Below, piece after piece: positions 8,935-17,144 of a DNA stretch of 49,389 bases. The notes beneath the pieces are model-generated. The model was not told where the DNA came from and did no database searches. It saw only the letters and a list, made by a program, of their open reading frames with translations. This DNA comes from SZUA-229 sp041589455. GTDB lineage: Bacteria > Pseudomonadota > Gammaproteobacteria > SZUA-229. The DNA lies in assembly GCA_041589455.1 (NCBI GenBank), contig JBFHVQ010000012.1, positions 1-49,389 on the forward strand, written 5' to 3'. Position numbers and translations under genes: made by a program. Numbering within the stretch: the stretch's first letter is position 1; every line of letters starts with the position of its first letter.

Positions 8935-9948
8935 TTAATCATCGGCTGCAAAACTGATTAATGCAGCACGAATCTCTTTATTCAACCTGCTCGACACCTG
9001 AGACATAAGTCTACTTTCTGCATCACTTTGCTGAAGCGCTGACACTTTAAGCGGCCATTGTTTACTACCCCTTACCTTCCCATTGTTTTCTATTAAGCGC
9101 AAACTTAGTTTACCCCTGAGCCAGTACCACCCCTGACGAAAACCAAGGTCCTGAACTTCAAGATTAGCCACCATAATAAAATCACTTCCATTAAAGGTGG
9201 CTGGAAAGCCAGCATTACCCATCGCAGACTTCAATGCTAACTCGAGCTTACCCAGTGGATCATTATCAACTGCGACACCTATACTAAGTGCGGAAAGTTT
9301 TTTACTGAAGGTATTCTGTAAATCCGCCATATTCCAGTCAGATGGCAAGCCTATACCACGGGCATCTATTACTTTAAGCATTTTCTGCAAGGAATAACGT
9401 TGCTGTTGAGTCTGTAATGCCTGATTAATTGATGCTAGTGCAAGCAATGGATCACTCATTGCCTGACTACGAGTTTTATGTATTTCAGTCTCCTCATCCA
9501 GACGGTCAATTTCCTGTCGCAGATTTCGACTAGCCTGATTACGATCCAGCACTGCTAATGCATAATATAAATGAAGTTTATTGTCTCTCCAGGTTTCAGC
9601 AATACGTGCACCATTGATAATTTTATCTGTGCTGATCTGTATCTTTTGAAACAACTTGTGACTGCGGGTAAATTGTTCTTTAGCATGCTCCTGCTTCACC
9701 TCGGTATTACTCAGTGTAGTGCTTTGTTCGCGGATACGTGCTTCGAAAATTTTACTCAGATTTGATAACGCCCTGTCTTTCGCTCGCTGTAACTCAGAAG
9801 CTGATGCCGTTGCTGTCAAATATTGATCTTCAGGATAATTCGAAGATGCGTTATCAATCCACCGCGGTTGAACAGAATACACAGTTGTGCTAAATACACA
9901 TGATATAAAGACAGTAAAATAACGTATTCTAATGAGATAATTTTTCAT
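8935..9948 (-). CDS. LPP20-like exported protein
   Basis: 337 residues with a signal peptide (about 1-25, TTVYS-VQPRW) and no lipobox. The start of the mature part (PRWIDNASSNYPEDQYLTATA) followed by a helical RAKDRALSNLSKIFEA segment resembles the LPP20/FlgT N-terminal fold. The C-terminal half looks like a second alpha/beta domain. It is last of three leftward genes with an LpoB-like lipoprotein and a COG3014-like lipoprotein. I recall this trio as recurring in Gammaproteobacteria. Its function is not established. A periplasmic role linked to peptidoglycan synthesis is inferred from the LpoB neighbour. Confidence 0.65.
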   Translation of the reverse strand: MKNYLIRIRYFTVFISCVFSTTVYSVQPRWIDNASSNYPEDQYLTATASASELQRAKDRALSNLSKIFEARIREQSTTLSNTEVKQEHAKEQFTRSHKLFQKIQISTDKIINGARIAETWRDNKLHLYYALAVLDRNQASRNLRQEIDRLDEETEIHKTRSQAMSDPLLALASINQALQTQQQRYSLQKMLKVIDARGIGLPSDWNMADLQNTFSKKLSALSIGVAVDNDPLGKLELALKSAMGNAGFPATFNGSDFIMVANLEVQDLGFRQGWYWLRGKLSLRLIENNGKVRGSKQWPLKVSALQQSDAESRLMSQVSSRLNKEIRAALISFAADD

Positions 9949-9985
9949 TACTTATATTTCTTTAAATTGTCCATCTATGTGTAAC

Positions 9986-11308
9986 CTAGTAGCTTGATTT
10001 ACGCACAGGAAGTTTCTCAGGTGAAACCCAGCGCTTGTTATATAATGTTGTTTTTCCAGCAGAAATAGTGACTTTCTGTAATATTTTATCTACAACTACA
10101 CCTGCCGGCGTTATAATATCTATTGCGAGATTATAGCTGCCTGCAGGCAAATAGGTACGAGAAACCTGCAAGACCTGTGGCAAGGTATTCCAGCAGCGTG
10201 TATCAGCAATCTCTGTACCCTGATTCACTACCATCATAGCAAACTCACCTAACAATCCATGTTTTTCACCCACCTTCTTTTCAGAACGTTTCTTAATCAC
10301 CGCTCTGGCAATCGCTCGTGTCGTTATCGCAGCCATATTTTCAGCAAGCGCTGCTCTTGCCATCGCATCCAGATCACTCGTTGTTTCCAGTGATTTTACA
10401 ATACCATTAATAGTAAGCCTGGTATGGTATATTGGTCGTGCAGAATACGGGTAATCAGGGACAGCCACTTTAATATTCATTGACAATGCTGGAGACCAGG
10501 TTCGAAATGTACGCTGTTGACGCTGAGGCACCATGCCATTTTCAAGAATAACGACCAACTCTCCCATGCCATGTTTTGGCGAAGGCCGATAGTCTCTGAT
10601 ACCAAATTGTTTACTGTATTGCCTAAACTCATTGCTTAGTTCCATTTTTGCCAGCATTCGCAATAAATCATATTTAAGCTGTAGCGGGACATCCTGATTA
10701 TTTTTTTTCTGAGTTATACGATAGGCATTAACCGCTTTTCTATATGAAACCGTCGCAGAATCATCCTCACCCAACATTTCATAAATAATGCCGGAGAAAT
10801 AACGCATAAAAGGTATATCATCCTTGGGCTCTCCCCATTCATTCATTTTGACCTGAGATTGCAGTAATTCAACGCGCGCTGAATCTAACTCACCAAGATC
10901 TAAAAAATTAAGCGCCATATAGAAATGTAACAAAACCTGTTCAAAGCGATCACCTTGAAAACTAATGATTTCATCATTAATCACTGCAGCCGCAGCCTGT
11001 TCTGAAACTGATGTAGTATATAGTGCAGCAATTTTCTGTTTCGCAATTTCAAAAGCCTGGTTACTGCCTTTATAGTCACCAGCTAGTCGGCGCAATGTGC
11101 CAACATTAAAGTTTTCCATAACACCATCGGAGTTTTTCTGAAGTTGCTGCTCTGCCTGTATTAAAGCTTTATCAATCTGATTTACTTGAAGCAGATTGCG
11201 CATATTGGCAGTTTTAAATGCTGATGTAGCACAGCCCTGTAACAGCAGACTGCACAGGGTCAATAAAGTACTTATTTGCAACAGATGCAGACGACCTAAA
11301 CTCGACAT
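9986..11308 (-). CDS. COG3014-like TPR lipoprotein
   Basis: 440 residues. A type II signal peptide ends in LLLQGC, so the protein is probably lipid-anchored. Alpha-helical TPR-like repeats occupy about residues 30-230 (for example HFYMALNFLDLGELDSARVE and IIYEMLGEDDSATVSYRKA). A beta-rich C-terminal domain follows (about 245-440). The arrangement matches proteins annotated as COG3014. It lies between the LpoB-like and LPP20-like genes, 37 bases before the latter. No enzymatic motif is seen. A scaffold role in the envelope is inferred. Confidence 0.65.
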   Translation of the reverse strand: MSSLGRLHLLQISTLLTLCSLLLQGCATSAFKTANMRNLLQVNQIDKALIQAEQQLQKNSDGVMENFNVGTLRRLAGDYKGSNQAFEIAKQKIAALYTTSVSEQAAAAVINDEIISFQGDRFEQVLLHFYMALNFLDLGELDSARVELLQSQVKMNEWGEPKDDIPFMRYFSGIIYEMLGEDDSATVSYRKAVNAYRITQKKNNQDVPLQLKYDLLRMLAKMELSNEFRQYSKQFGIRDYRPSPKHGMGELVVILENGMVPQRQQRTFRTWSPALSMNIKVAVPDYPYSARPIYHTRLTINGIVKSLETTSDLDAMARAALAENMAAITTRAIARAVIKKRSEKKVGEKHGLLGEFAMMVVNQGTEIADTRCWNTLPQVLQVSRTYLPAGSYNLAIDIITPAGVVVDKILQKVTISAGKTTLYNKRWVSPEKLPVRKSSY

Positions 11309-11418
11309 ATCATGCAGACTTTAATTTCTTTATTGAATGTTTAAAACCGTATATAAAACACAGCAGTCAGAAAACAACTTCTGAGTTCAGGGGGATGATT
11401 ACTATCATGCTATTCGCC

Positions 11419-12033
11419 TTAAAGGCGCCAGCCACTCTTCTCGATAGTCTTTTTAATTTTTTTCTGTCCAAGCCAGACTTTTCTATTTGTTTCAAGGTCG
11501 ATCAAGGTAAGATCAATTTGATAAAACCGTGCCTGCTCACCTTTTATAGCATCGACTATTGTATTGATACTACCTTTGAGCATAAAGTCAGCACCTGTTT
11601 CATTACCCATGGATTTACGTGTCTGCTCGCTGGCATGTAAATCCTGATCCATACGTTCAGAACGTATTTCTTTGCGTTCACTTGCCGAAGCAACAAAATC
11701 AACTTCCCCTGAATTAATTAGATCCCTTTCCAGGTCACGTATAAATGTACGGGTATTAATATGCTCATGACTAAGGTTTCGCACTGTTCCAACGATCACT
11801 GTAGGCGGCTTGCCTTTGCTACGGTTAAAATCACTGAGCCATCTTCTTGAAAGCACATCATCAATCATTTCCCTTGAAACTAGCCGTGAATCAGTATCAT
11901 TCCACTGACCACTCAGATCAGTCACTTCGCTTGCATCAACACGAGTAACCTTGGTGCCACATGCAGATGAAAGTAACATCATAACGATGACTGAAATGAC
12001 AGATATAAACCGTGCTAAATATAGAGATGACAT
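11419..12033 (-). CDS. LpoB-like penicillin-binding protein activator
   Basis: 204 residues with a lipobox (MLLSSAC), so an outer-membrane lipoprotein is predicted. The globular part (about 45-200) has the LpoB/COG3417 pattern: ISREM-like VSREMIDDVLSRRWL, VIVGTVRNLSHEHINTRTF, GADFMLKGSI, and YQIDLTLIDLETNRKVW. LpoB activates the bifunctional synthase PBP1b in E. coli; proteins of this wider family occur in species with other partners. It is first in the three-gene leftward cluster and divergent from mtaD. Which synthase it touches, if any, cannot be said. Confidence 0.75.
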   Translation of the reverse strand: MSSLYLARFISVISVIVMMLLSSACGTKVTRVDASEVTDLSGQWNDTDSRLVSREMIDDVLSRRWLSDFNRSKGKPPTVIVGTVRNLSHEHINTRTFIRDLERDLINSGEVDFVASASERKEIRSERMDQDLHASEQTRKSMGNETGADFMLKGSINTIVDAIKGEQARFYQIDLTLIDLETNRKVWLGQKKIKKTIEKSGWRL

Positions 12034-12133
12034 AACTTGCTCCTTAAGGTTCTTACTTTACTTTTTGTACTAGTTATAACACATATACACTAAAAACAGG
12101 CCATTTAGGCGGTTTTATGGTATCTTCCGCCCC

Positions 12134-13462
12134 ATGAAAACTGTAGATACCCTAATACATGCCAGATGGGTTCTGCCTGTCTGTGACGGTGACCCTTTAC
12201 TGGAAAATCATAGCATCGTTATAGATGATGGACGCATTACTGACATACTGCCAACTGAACAGGCCAGTCAGCAGTTCAATGCACCAATCACCAAACAGTA
12301 TACGCAGCACCTGATTATGCCGGGGCTTATCAATGCCCATACACACAGTCCTATGAACCTGTTCCGTGGTTTTGCTGACGACCTGTCACTGGATGACTGG
12401 CTCAATCAGCATATCTGGCCAGCTGAAGCTCGTTGGGTTAGCGAAGAATTTGTGAGAGACGGTTCGCGTTTAGCCATTGCTGAAATGCTTCGTTCCGGCA
12501 CGACCTGTTTTAATGACATGTACTTTTTTCCTGAAGTGACCGCACGCATCGCAAGAGACATTGGTATTCGTGCTTGCATCGGCCTGATATGTATCGACTT
12601 TCCCAGTGCCTGGGCCAGTAATGCCATGGAGTACATTGATAAAGGACTTGAGCTCAGGGATCACTTTCGTAGTGATAGTCTGATTCACACACCTTTTGCA
12701 CCTCACGCCCCTTTCACTGTATCTGATGAGCCCCTGAGTCGCATTCGTATGCTGGCTGATGAAATGGATTTACCTATTCATATTCACGTACATGAAACAG
12801 CCAGCGAAATTGAACAATCTTTAAAGCAGTATGGTCAACGACCACTGGCTCGACTGAATGAGCTTGGACTGGTCTCACCTAATTTAATGGCAGTTCACTT
12901 TACTCAGGCAACAGATGATGAAATCCAACTACTCGCTGAATCTGGAAGCCATGTCGTACATTGCCCTGAATCCAATCTTAAACTCGCAAGTGGCTTCTGC
13001 CCGGTCAAGAAATTGATGGATGCCGGTGTTAATGTCGCTTTAGGAACAGACAGCGTCGCCAGTAACAATGATTTAAGCATGCTCGGTGAAATGCACACAG
13101 CCAGTTTACTCGCCAAAGGAGTAAGTGGTGATGCGACCGCATTAAGTGCTATGCAAACGGTACGTATGGCAACCATTAATGGCGCAAAAGCACTGGGACT
13201 AGAGCAACTAACCGGCAGTCTCGAGCCAGGTAAATACGCTGATATGATCGCCATTGATTTTTCCAGCCTGGAAATGAATCCGGTTTATGATCCTGTCGCC
13301 AATCTGGTCTACAGCAGTGACCGAGACCAGGTCACTGATGTCTGGGTCGCAGGTAAACACCTGTTAAAAGAGCGCCAGTTAACCACCCTGGATGAACAGG
13401 AACTGATCAACACAAGTCAGCAATGGAATGCTAGAATAAGCACCTCTGACGATAACCAATAA
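12134..13462 (+). CDS. mtaD: MtaD-like methylthioadenosine/S-adenosylhomocysteine deaminase
   Basis: 442-residue amidohydrolase of the TRZ/ATZ group. Metal ligands are H69 and H71 (NAHTHSPMN), a later His in HIHVHETASE, and the Asp of GTDSVASNND. VHFTQ supplies the catalytic-side histidine. The family deaminates 5'-methylthioadenosine or S-adenosylhomocysteine. The Pseudomonas homologue beside ubiG (PA3170) was reported to be a methylthioadenosine deaminase. Being followed by ubiG after 14 bases and then the phosphatase reproduces the Pseudomonas order. SAM-dependent UbiG makes S-adenosylhomocysteine, a possible substrate link. Confidence 0.82.
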   Translation: MKTVDTLIHARWVLPVCDGDPLLENHSIVIDDGRITDILPTEQASQQFNAPITKQYTQHLIMPGLINAHTHSPMNLFRGFADDLSLDDWLNQHIWPAEARWVSEEFVRDGSRLAIAEMLRSGTTCFNDMYFFPEVTARIARDIGIRACIGLICIDFPSAWASNAMEYIDKGLELRDHFRSDSLIHTPFAPHAPFTVSDEPLSRIRMLADEMDLPIHIHVHETASEIEQSLKQYGQRPLARLNELGLVSPNLMAVHFTQATDDEIQLLAESGSHVVHCPESNLKLASGFCPVKKLMDAGVNVALGTDSVASNNDLSMLGEMHTASLLAKGVSGDATALSAMQTVRMATINGAKALGLEQLTGSLEPGKYADMIAIDFSSLEMNPVYDPVANLVYSSDRDQVTDVWVAGKHLLKERQLTTLDEQELINTSQQWNARISTSDDNQ

Positions 13463-13476
13463 GACTCGACCCAAGC

Positions 13477-14184
13477 ATGACAACATTGAATATAGACCCT
13501 GCAGAAATTGCAAAATTTGAAGAGCTGGCAAACCGCTGGTGGGATATGCACGGTGAATTTAAACCACTGCATGATATTAATCCTTTACGACTGCACTATA
13601 TCGATGAGCGTGTACAATTGAATGGGAAACGCGTTCTTGATGTGGGCTGCGGTGGCGGTATTCTTTCTGAAAGCATGGCTAAACATGGCGCTAAGGTAAC
13701 CGCCATTGACATGGGCAAGGCTCCCCTTTCGGTGGCAAAATTACATGCACTTGAAAGTGGCATGGATATTGATTATCAGCAAATCACAGTAGAAGAACTG
13801 GCAGAACAAATGCCTGCATCTTTTGACGCGGTTAGTTGCATGGAAATGCTGGAACATGTACCTGATCCTGCTTCAGTCATTAATGCCTGCCAGCGCCTGG
13901 TTAAACCCGGAGGCTCAGTCTTTTTTTCTACCATTAACAGAAACCCGAAAGCCTATATGTTTGCCATTGTCGGTGCTGAATACCTGTTAAAAATGTTACC
14001 CAGAGGTACTCACGACTATGCAAAATTTATCCGACCTTCTGAACTCGATGGGTGGGCACGGGGCGCGCAATTACAGCTAAAAAACATCACTGGCATGACC
14101 TATAACCCCCTCACCAAAACATATAAACTGGGCAGTGATGTCGATGTAAACTACATGACTCACTACCTGTCTGCTGTTGAATAA
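13477..14184 (+). CDS. ubiG: Ubiquinone biosynthesis O-methyltransferase UbiG
   Basis: 235-residue class I SAM methyltransferase that does both O-methylations in ubiquinone synthesis. The N-terminus DPAEIAKFEELANRWWD and the SAM motif VLDVGCGGG (53-61) are typical, as is the downstream EMLEHVPDP and NRNPKAYMFAI. It is membrane-associated in E. coli. It lies between mtaD and the phosphatase gene with short gaps, so one transcript is likely. Confidence 0.96.
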   Translation: MTTLNIDPAEIAKFEELANRWWDMHGEFKPLHDINPLRLHYIDERVQLNGKRVLDVGCGGGILSESMAKHGAKVTAIDMGKAPLSVAKLHALESGMDIDYQQITVEELAEQMPASFDAVSCMEMLEHVPDPASVINACQRLVKPGGSVFFSTINRNPKAYMFAIVGAEYLLKMLPRGTHDYAKFIRPSELDGWARGAQLQLKNITGMTYNPLTKTYKLGSDVDVNYMTHYLSAVE

Positions 14185-14191
14185 GCCAGCT

Positions 14192-14845
14192 ATGGGTAAA
14201 ATTCAAACGGTCCTGTTCGATCTGGATGGCACATTGATCGACACGGCGCCGGACATGGCAGATGCCCTGAATATTCTGTTACAGGAAGAAGCGCGTCCAG
14301 CGCTACCCTACGAGATCATACGACCTGTCGTCTCAAATGGTAGTGTCGCACTGGTACAGCTGGGCTTTCCTGATGTAAAAGACGTCGCAACCCAGGAACG
14401 ACTCAAGCAACGCTACCTGGAAATCTATCAGAGTAACCTGTGTGTAAATTCAGTGCTTTTCCCTGGTATGCAACAGCTTATTGATACCATTGAGTCACGC
14501 CAGCTAAACTGGGGTGTTGTGACCAATAAACCCGGTTGGTTAACGGACCCGTTGATGCAACAGATCGGCCTTGCTGAACGTGCCGCCTGTATAGTCAGTG
14601 GCGACACCACGGCAAATCGCAAGCCTCACCCTGAACCCATGTACCTGGCCTGCAAACTCTCTAATAGCGAAGCTCACCAGTGTCTTTATATCGGTGATGC
14701 ACAACGTGATATTGAAGCAGGCAATAACGCAGGCATGCTTACAGTAATTGCCAGCTACGGCTATATTGGTGACTGGGAAAACACCAGTGACTGGGGTGCA
14801 CAACACACGGCGCAGTCTCCTTTAGATATTCTTGAATTGATATAA
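14192..14845 (+). CDS. mupP: HAD phosphatase, MupP (N-acetylmuramate 6-phosphate phosphatase) or Gph type
   Basis: 217 residues from the ATG at 14192. An upstream in-frame TTG (14177) overlapping ubiG is possible but has no better ribosome site. HAD motifs: DLDGT with D10/D12, VVTNKP, the lysine of NRKPHPEP, and GDAQRDIEAG. Generic annotation would be phosphoglycolate phosphatase. As I recall the Pseudomonas sequence, MupP shares WGVVTNKP, GLAER, KPxPEP, GDxxRDIE and a final YGYI...WGA pattern, and lies directly after ubiG there too. MupP dephosphorylates MurNAc-6-phosphate in cell-wall recycling. No amgK or murU is in the window, so the substrate remains an inference. Confidence 0.78.
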   Translation: MGKIQTVLFDLDGTLIDTAPDMADALNILLQEEARPALPYEIIRPVVSNGSVALVQLGFPDVKDVATQERLKQRYLEIYQSNLCVNSVLFPGMQQLIDTIESRQLNWGVVTNKPGWLTDPLMQQIGLAERAACIVSGDTTANRKPHPEPMYLACKLSNSEAHQCLYIGDAQRDIEAGNNAGMLTVIASYGYIGDWENTSDWGAQHTAQSPLDILELI

Positions 14846-14985
14846 TTAAAATTTGCCTATCATTTTATCTATCAGTCAAAAACTTTACTGTACCTGAAGC
14901 ACTTGCACCGTTATTATCGCCCCCCATTAACTAACAATATTTCATATATTGAATAATACCGTTAAACATCACCGTAAATAACGAT

Positions 14986-14990
14986 GAGGT
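14986..14990 (+). promoter_or_regulatory. Ribosome binding site that fixes the TTG start of pit
   Basis: GAGGT lies 7 bases before the TTG at 14998. No ATG near the predicted N-terminus has a comparable site, so this decides the start. Confidence 0.75.
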
Positions 14991-14997
14991 AGAACTC

Positions 14998-16563
14998 TTG
15001 GAATTTAAAGACCTGAATAATATTGAAAATGCCACCCACAGTGGAAAATCAGAAATATTTAGAATTGGCGTTGCGCTGTTATTTATCATCGGCATTATGC
15101 TATTTGCGGGCTCTTCGATAAGCGGTCTTGAGAATGGCTTCCTATTAGTCGCTGCAGCCATGATTGGCGGCTATATGGCAATGAATATCGGTGCCAATGA
15201 TGTAGCAAACAACGTTGGCCCTGCCGTCGGCTCAAAAGCCATGACCATGACCGGGGCGATAATTATTGCAGCCATTTTCGAAGCGTCTGGCGCACTAATT
15301 GCCGGCGGTGAAGTTGTCAGCACCATCAAGAAAGGCATTATTGACCCCGGCATGATTGCCGATTCAGAGACTTTTATCTGGTTAATGATGGCAGCCCTAC
15401 TGGCTGCTGCTATCTGGTTAAATCTGGCCACCGCAGTAGGTGCCCCAGTCTCAACGACACATTCAATCGTTGGTGGTGTGTTAGGTGCCGGGATAGCTGC
15501 TGGTGGTCTGGCAATTGCTAACTGGACCAAGATGGGGCAAATTGCCGCCAGCTGGATAATTTCACCAGTGCTCGGTGGACTTATTGCCGCACTCTTTCTC
15601 TATACAATCAAACGCACCATCACTTATAAAGTCGATATGACAAATGCTGCCAGGAAAATGGTACCCATACTGGTATCGATTATGGCGTGGGCATTTGGTA
15701 CCTACCTGATCCTCAAAGGCTTAAAGAAAATCTGGAAAGTCGATTTCCTAACGGCAGCTGGTATTGGTATTGGTATTGCGATTGCTATCTACCTGATTGT
15801 CAGACCGATGATTAGTCGCGCAGCTGACAACATCAGCAATGACAAGGATGGTGTAAACAAGCTCTTCACCATACCACTAATATTTGCTGCTGCACTACTC
15901 AGTTTTGCACATGGTGCAAATGACGTGGCTAATGCTGTTGGGCCACTGGCGGCTATTAATGACGCGATAATGCAGGGTGGAGTCGCCACTAAAGCCAGTA
16001 TTCCGACCTGGGTGATGCTGGTAGGTGCCATTGGTATAGCACTGGGTCTCGCACTATATGGACCGAAACTGATTCGCACAGTGGGTAGTGAAATAACCGA
16101 GCTTGACCAGATGCGCGCCTTTAGTATCGCCATGGCGGCATCGATTACGGTTATTATCGCGAGTCAGTTAGGCCTTCCCGTCAGTTCGACACATATCGCC
16201 GTTGGTGGTGTATTTGGTGTTGGGTTTCTACGTGAATACCTGAAAACCAGCTATTCAACTATGGTTGAAGAGATCAAATCACACCATGCCGAACAGGATG
16301 AAAAGGTGATTGAGTCCTTTCTGCTTGAATTTAAAACTGCAACGGTTGAGGAAAAACGCAAGATGCTTAACCAGCTAAAGCAGCATTCAGCCAAAGCAGA
16401 ACTCACCAAGAAAGAGCGTAAACAACTGCGTAAACTCTATAAGAAAGAGCTGGTAAAACGCTCTCAACTAATGAAAATTGCCGCTGCCTGGGTCATTACC
16501 GTACCGGCTACCGGCCTGTTGGCGGCAGTTCTCTACTTCACGATTCGTGGTGTTATGCTCTAA
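14998..16563 (+). CDS. PiT family inorganic phosphate transporter
   Basis: 521-residue inner-membrane symporter for phosphate, probably as a metal-phosphate complex with protons or sodium. The two inverted halves each carry the PiT signature: GANDVANNVGPAVGSKAMT near residue 63 and HGANDVANAVGPLAAI near residue 305. Ten or more hydrophobic segments are visible. A charged cytoplasmic stretch (about 420-490, rich in K and E) precedes the last membrane helix. The start is TTG. No phoU-like (DUF47) gene, often paired with pit, is adjacent, and I see no Pho box. A strong terminator follows. Confidence 0.93.
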   Translation: MEFKDLNNIENATHSGKSEIFRIGVALLFIIGIMLFAGSSISGLENGFLLVAAAMIGGYMAMNIGANDVANNVGPAVGSKAMTMTGAIIIAAIFEASGALIAGGEVVSTIKKGIIDPGMIADSETFIWLMMAALLAAAIWLNLATAVGAPVSTTHSIVGGVLGAGIAAGGLAIANWTKMGQIAASWIISPVLGGLIAALFLYTIKRTITYKVDMTNAARKMVPILVSIMAWAFGTYLILKGLKKIWKVDFLTAAGIGIGIAIAIYLIVRPMISRAADNISNDKDGVNKLFTIPLIFAAALLSFAHGANDVANAVGPLAAINDAIMQGGVATKASIPTWVMLVGAIGIALGLALYGPKLIRTVGSEITELDQMRAFSIAMAASITVIIASQLGLPVSSTHIAVGGVFGVGFLREYLKTSYSTMVEEIKSHHAEQDEKVIESFLLEFKTATVEEKRKMLNQLKQHSAKAELTKKERKQLRKLYKKELVKRSQLMKIAAAWVITVPATGLLAAVLYFTIRGVML

Positions 16564-16576
16564 ATCATGTTCACTC

Positions 16577-16614
16577 ATTCTCCTGGCTCAACGCACACAG
16601 CCAGGAGAATTTTT
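16577..16614 (+). terminator. Rho-independent terminator of pit
   Basis: A 12-base-pair stem (16577-16588 with 16599-16610), 10-base loop, then a T-run to 16614. Confidence 0.93.
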
Positions 16615-16720
16615 CCTGCCCCCCCACCTCAACAGTAGAAACACCCATTATTGTTTCGATACAACATCTACTGGAAGACGATAATGTACAGACAATAATC
16701 TATGTATTTGAACAGACAAA

Positions 16721-16767
16721 TCACTATATTTACCGGCTGTATAAATATTAACCACAAGATATAGTGG
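16721..16767. promoter_or_regulatory. Distal pair of NrdR boxes
   Basis: Box 1 is 16721-16736 (TCACTATATTTACCGG; only the left half is close to consensus). Box 2 is 16752-16767 (CCACAAGATATAGTGG). Centres are 31 bp apart, the helical spacing required by the repressor NrdR, which binds tandem 16-bp boxes of the form ACACWATATWTWGTGT. Box 2 is the reverse complement of the proximal box at 16934-16949 with one difference. Confidence 0.65.
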
Positions 16768-16847
16768 TTAGGCCGCATCTAAAGCAACCAAATTGGTACC
16801 GTTTATCTATAAATTTTAAATTCATAAAATTTCAGTAAACCCGCTGT

Positions 16848-16871
16848 AAAGCCCAGTGTGACGGGCTTTTT
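16848..16871 (+). terminator. Terminator-like hairpin inside the nrdJa upstream region
   Basis: AAAGCCC (16848-16854) pairs with GGGCTTT (16863-16869), 8-base loop, T-run to 16871. No coding gene precedes it within 280 bases and pit already has its own terminator. It may end a short untranslated transcript starting near the distal NrdR pair, or act as an attenuator. Confidence 0.6.
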
Positions 16872-16902
16872 ACTATGTTATACAAAAATACCCACAACTT
16901 AT

Positions 16903-16949
16903 CCCCAGATATCGCACATAAGAACACTTGAAACCACTATATCTTGTGT
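16903..16949. promoter_or_regulatory. Proximal pair of NrdR boxes before nrdJa
   Basis: Box 3 is 16903-16918 (CCCCAGATATCGCACA) and box 4 is 16934-16949 (CCACTATATCTTGTGT, near-consensus). Centres are again exactly 31 bp apart. Box 4 falls in the spacer of a candidate promoter. NrdR represses ribonucleotide reductase genes when dATP is high, so this pair is the likely nrdJ operator. A DnaA-box-like TTATCCCCA (16899-16907) overlaps box 3. Confidence 0.8.
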
Positions 16950-16955
16950 TATTTT
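16928..16955 (+). promoter_or_regulatory. Candidate nrdJ promoter
   Basis: TTGAAA (16928-16933) and TATTTT (16950-16955) with a 16-base spacer filled by NrdR box 4. Both hexamers are imperfect. The overlap with the operator is the main support. It implies a leader of about 180 bases. Confidence 0.45.
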
Positions 16956-17144
16956 ATGCACAGACCACAACATAAGCATAATCACTTGCTAATACAGATG
17001 ATTAACAGCCTTATCTGTTGTCTAAATGAATCGGGCTAAAAACCGGTAGTTTATTGCACCAGCCGAACACTTTGCGACATACGCTGGATAATCGAATTCG
17101 CAGCACCAATTAGTACAACATAATAAAAATGTAAGGATAAATGA

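Larger units (their letters stand above)
16615..17144. other. Long regulatory region before nrdJa
   Basis: No gene found in about 530 bases. It contains two pairs of NrdR-box-like palindromes, a terminator-like hairpin between them and a candidate promoter. I looked for a cobalamin riboswitch, which some B12-dependent reductases have, and did not see its conserved B12 box. Confidence 0.7.

Noticed and set aside
16615..17144. Cobalamin riboswitch before nrdJ
   Set aside because: Expected for some B12-dependent reductases, but I found no B12-box-like sequence or matching fold; NrdR boxes explain the region better.
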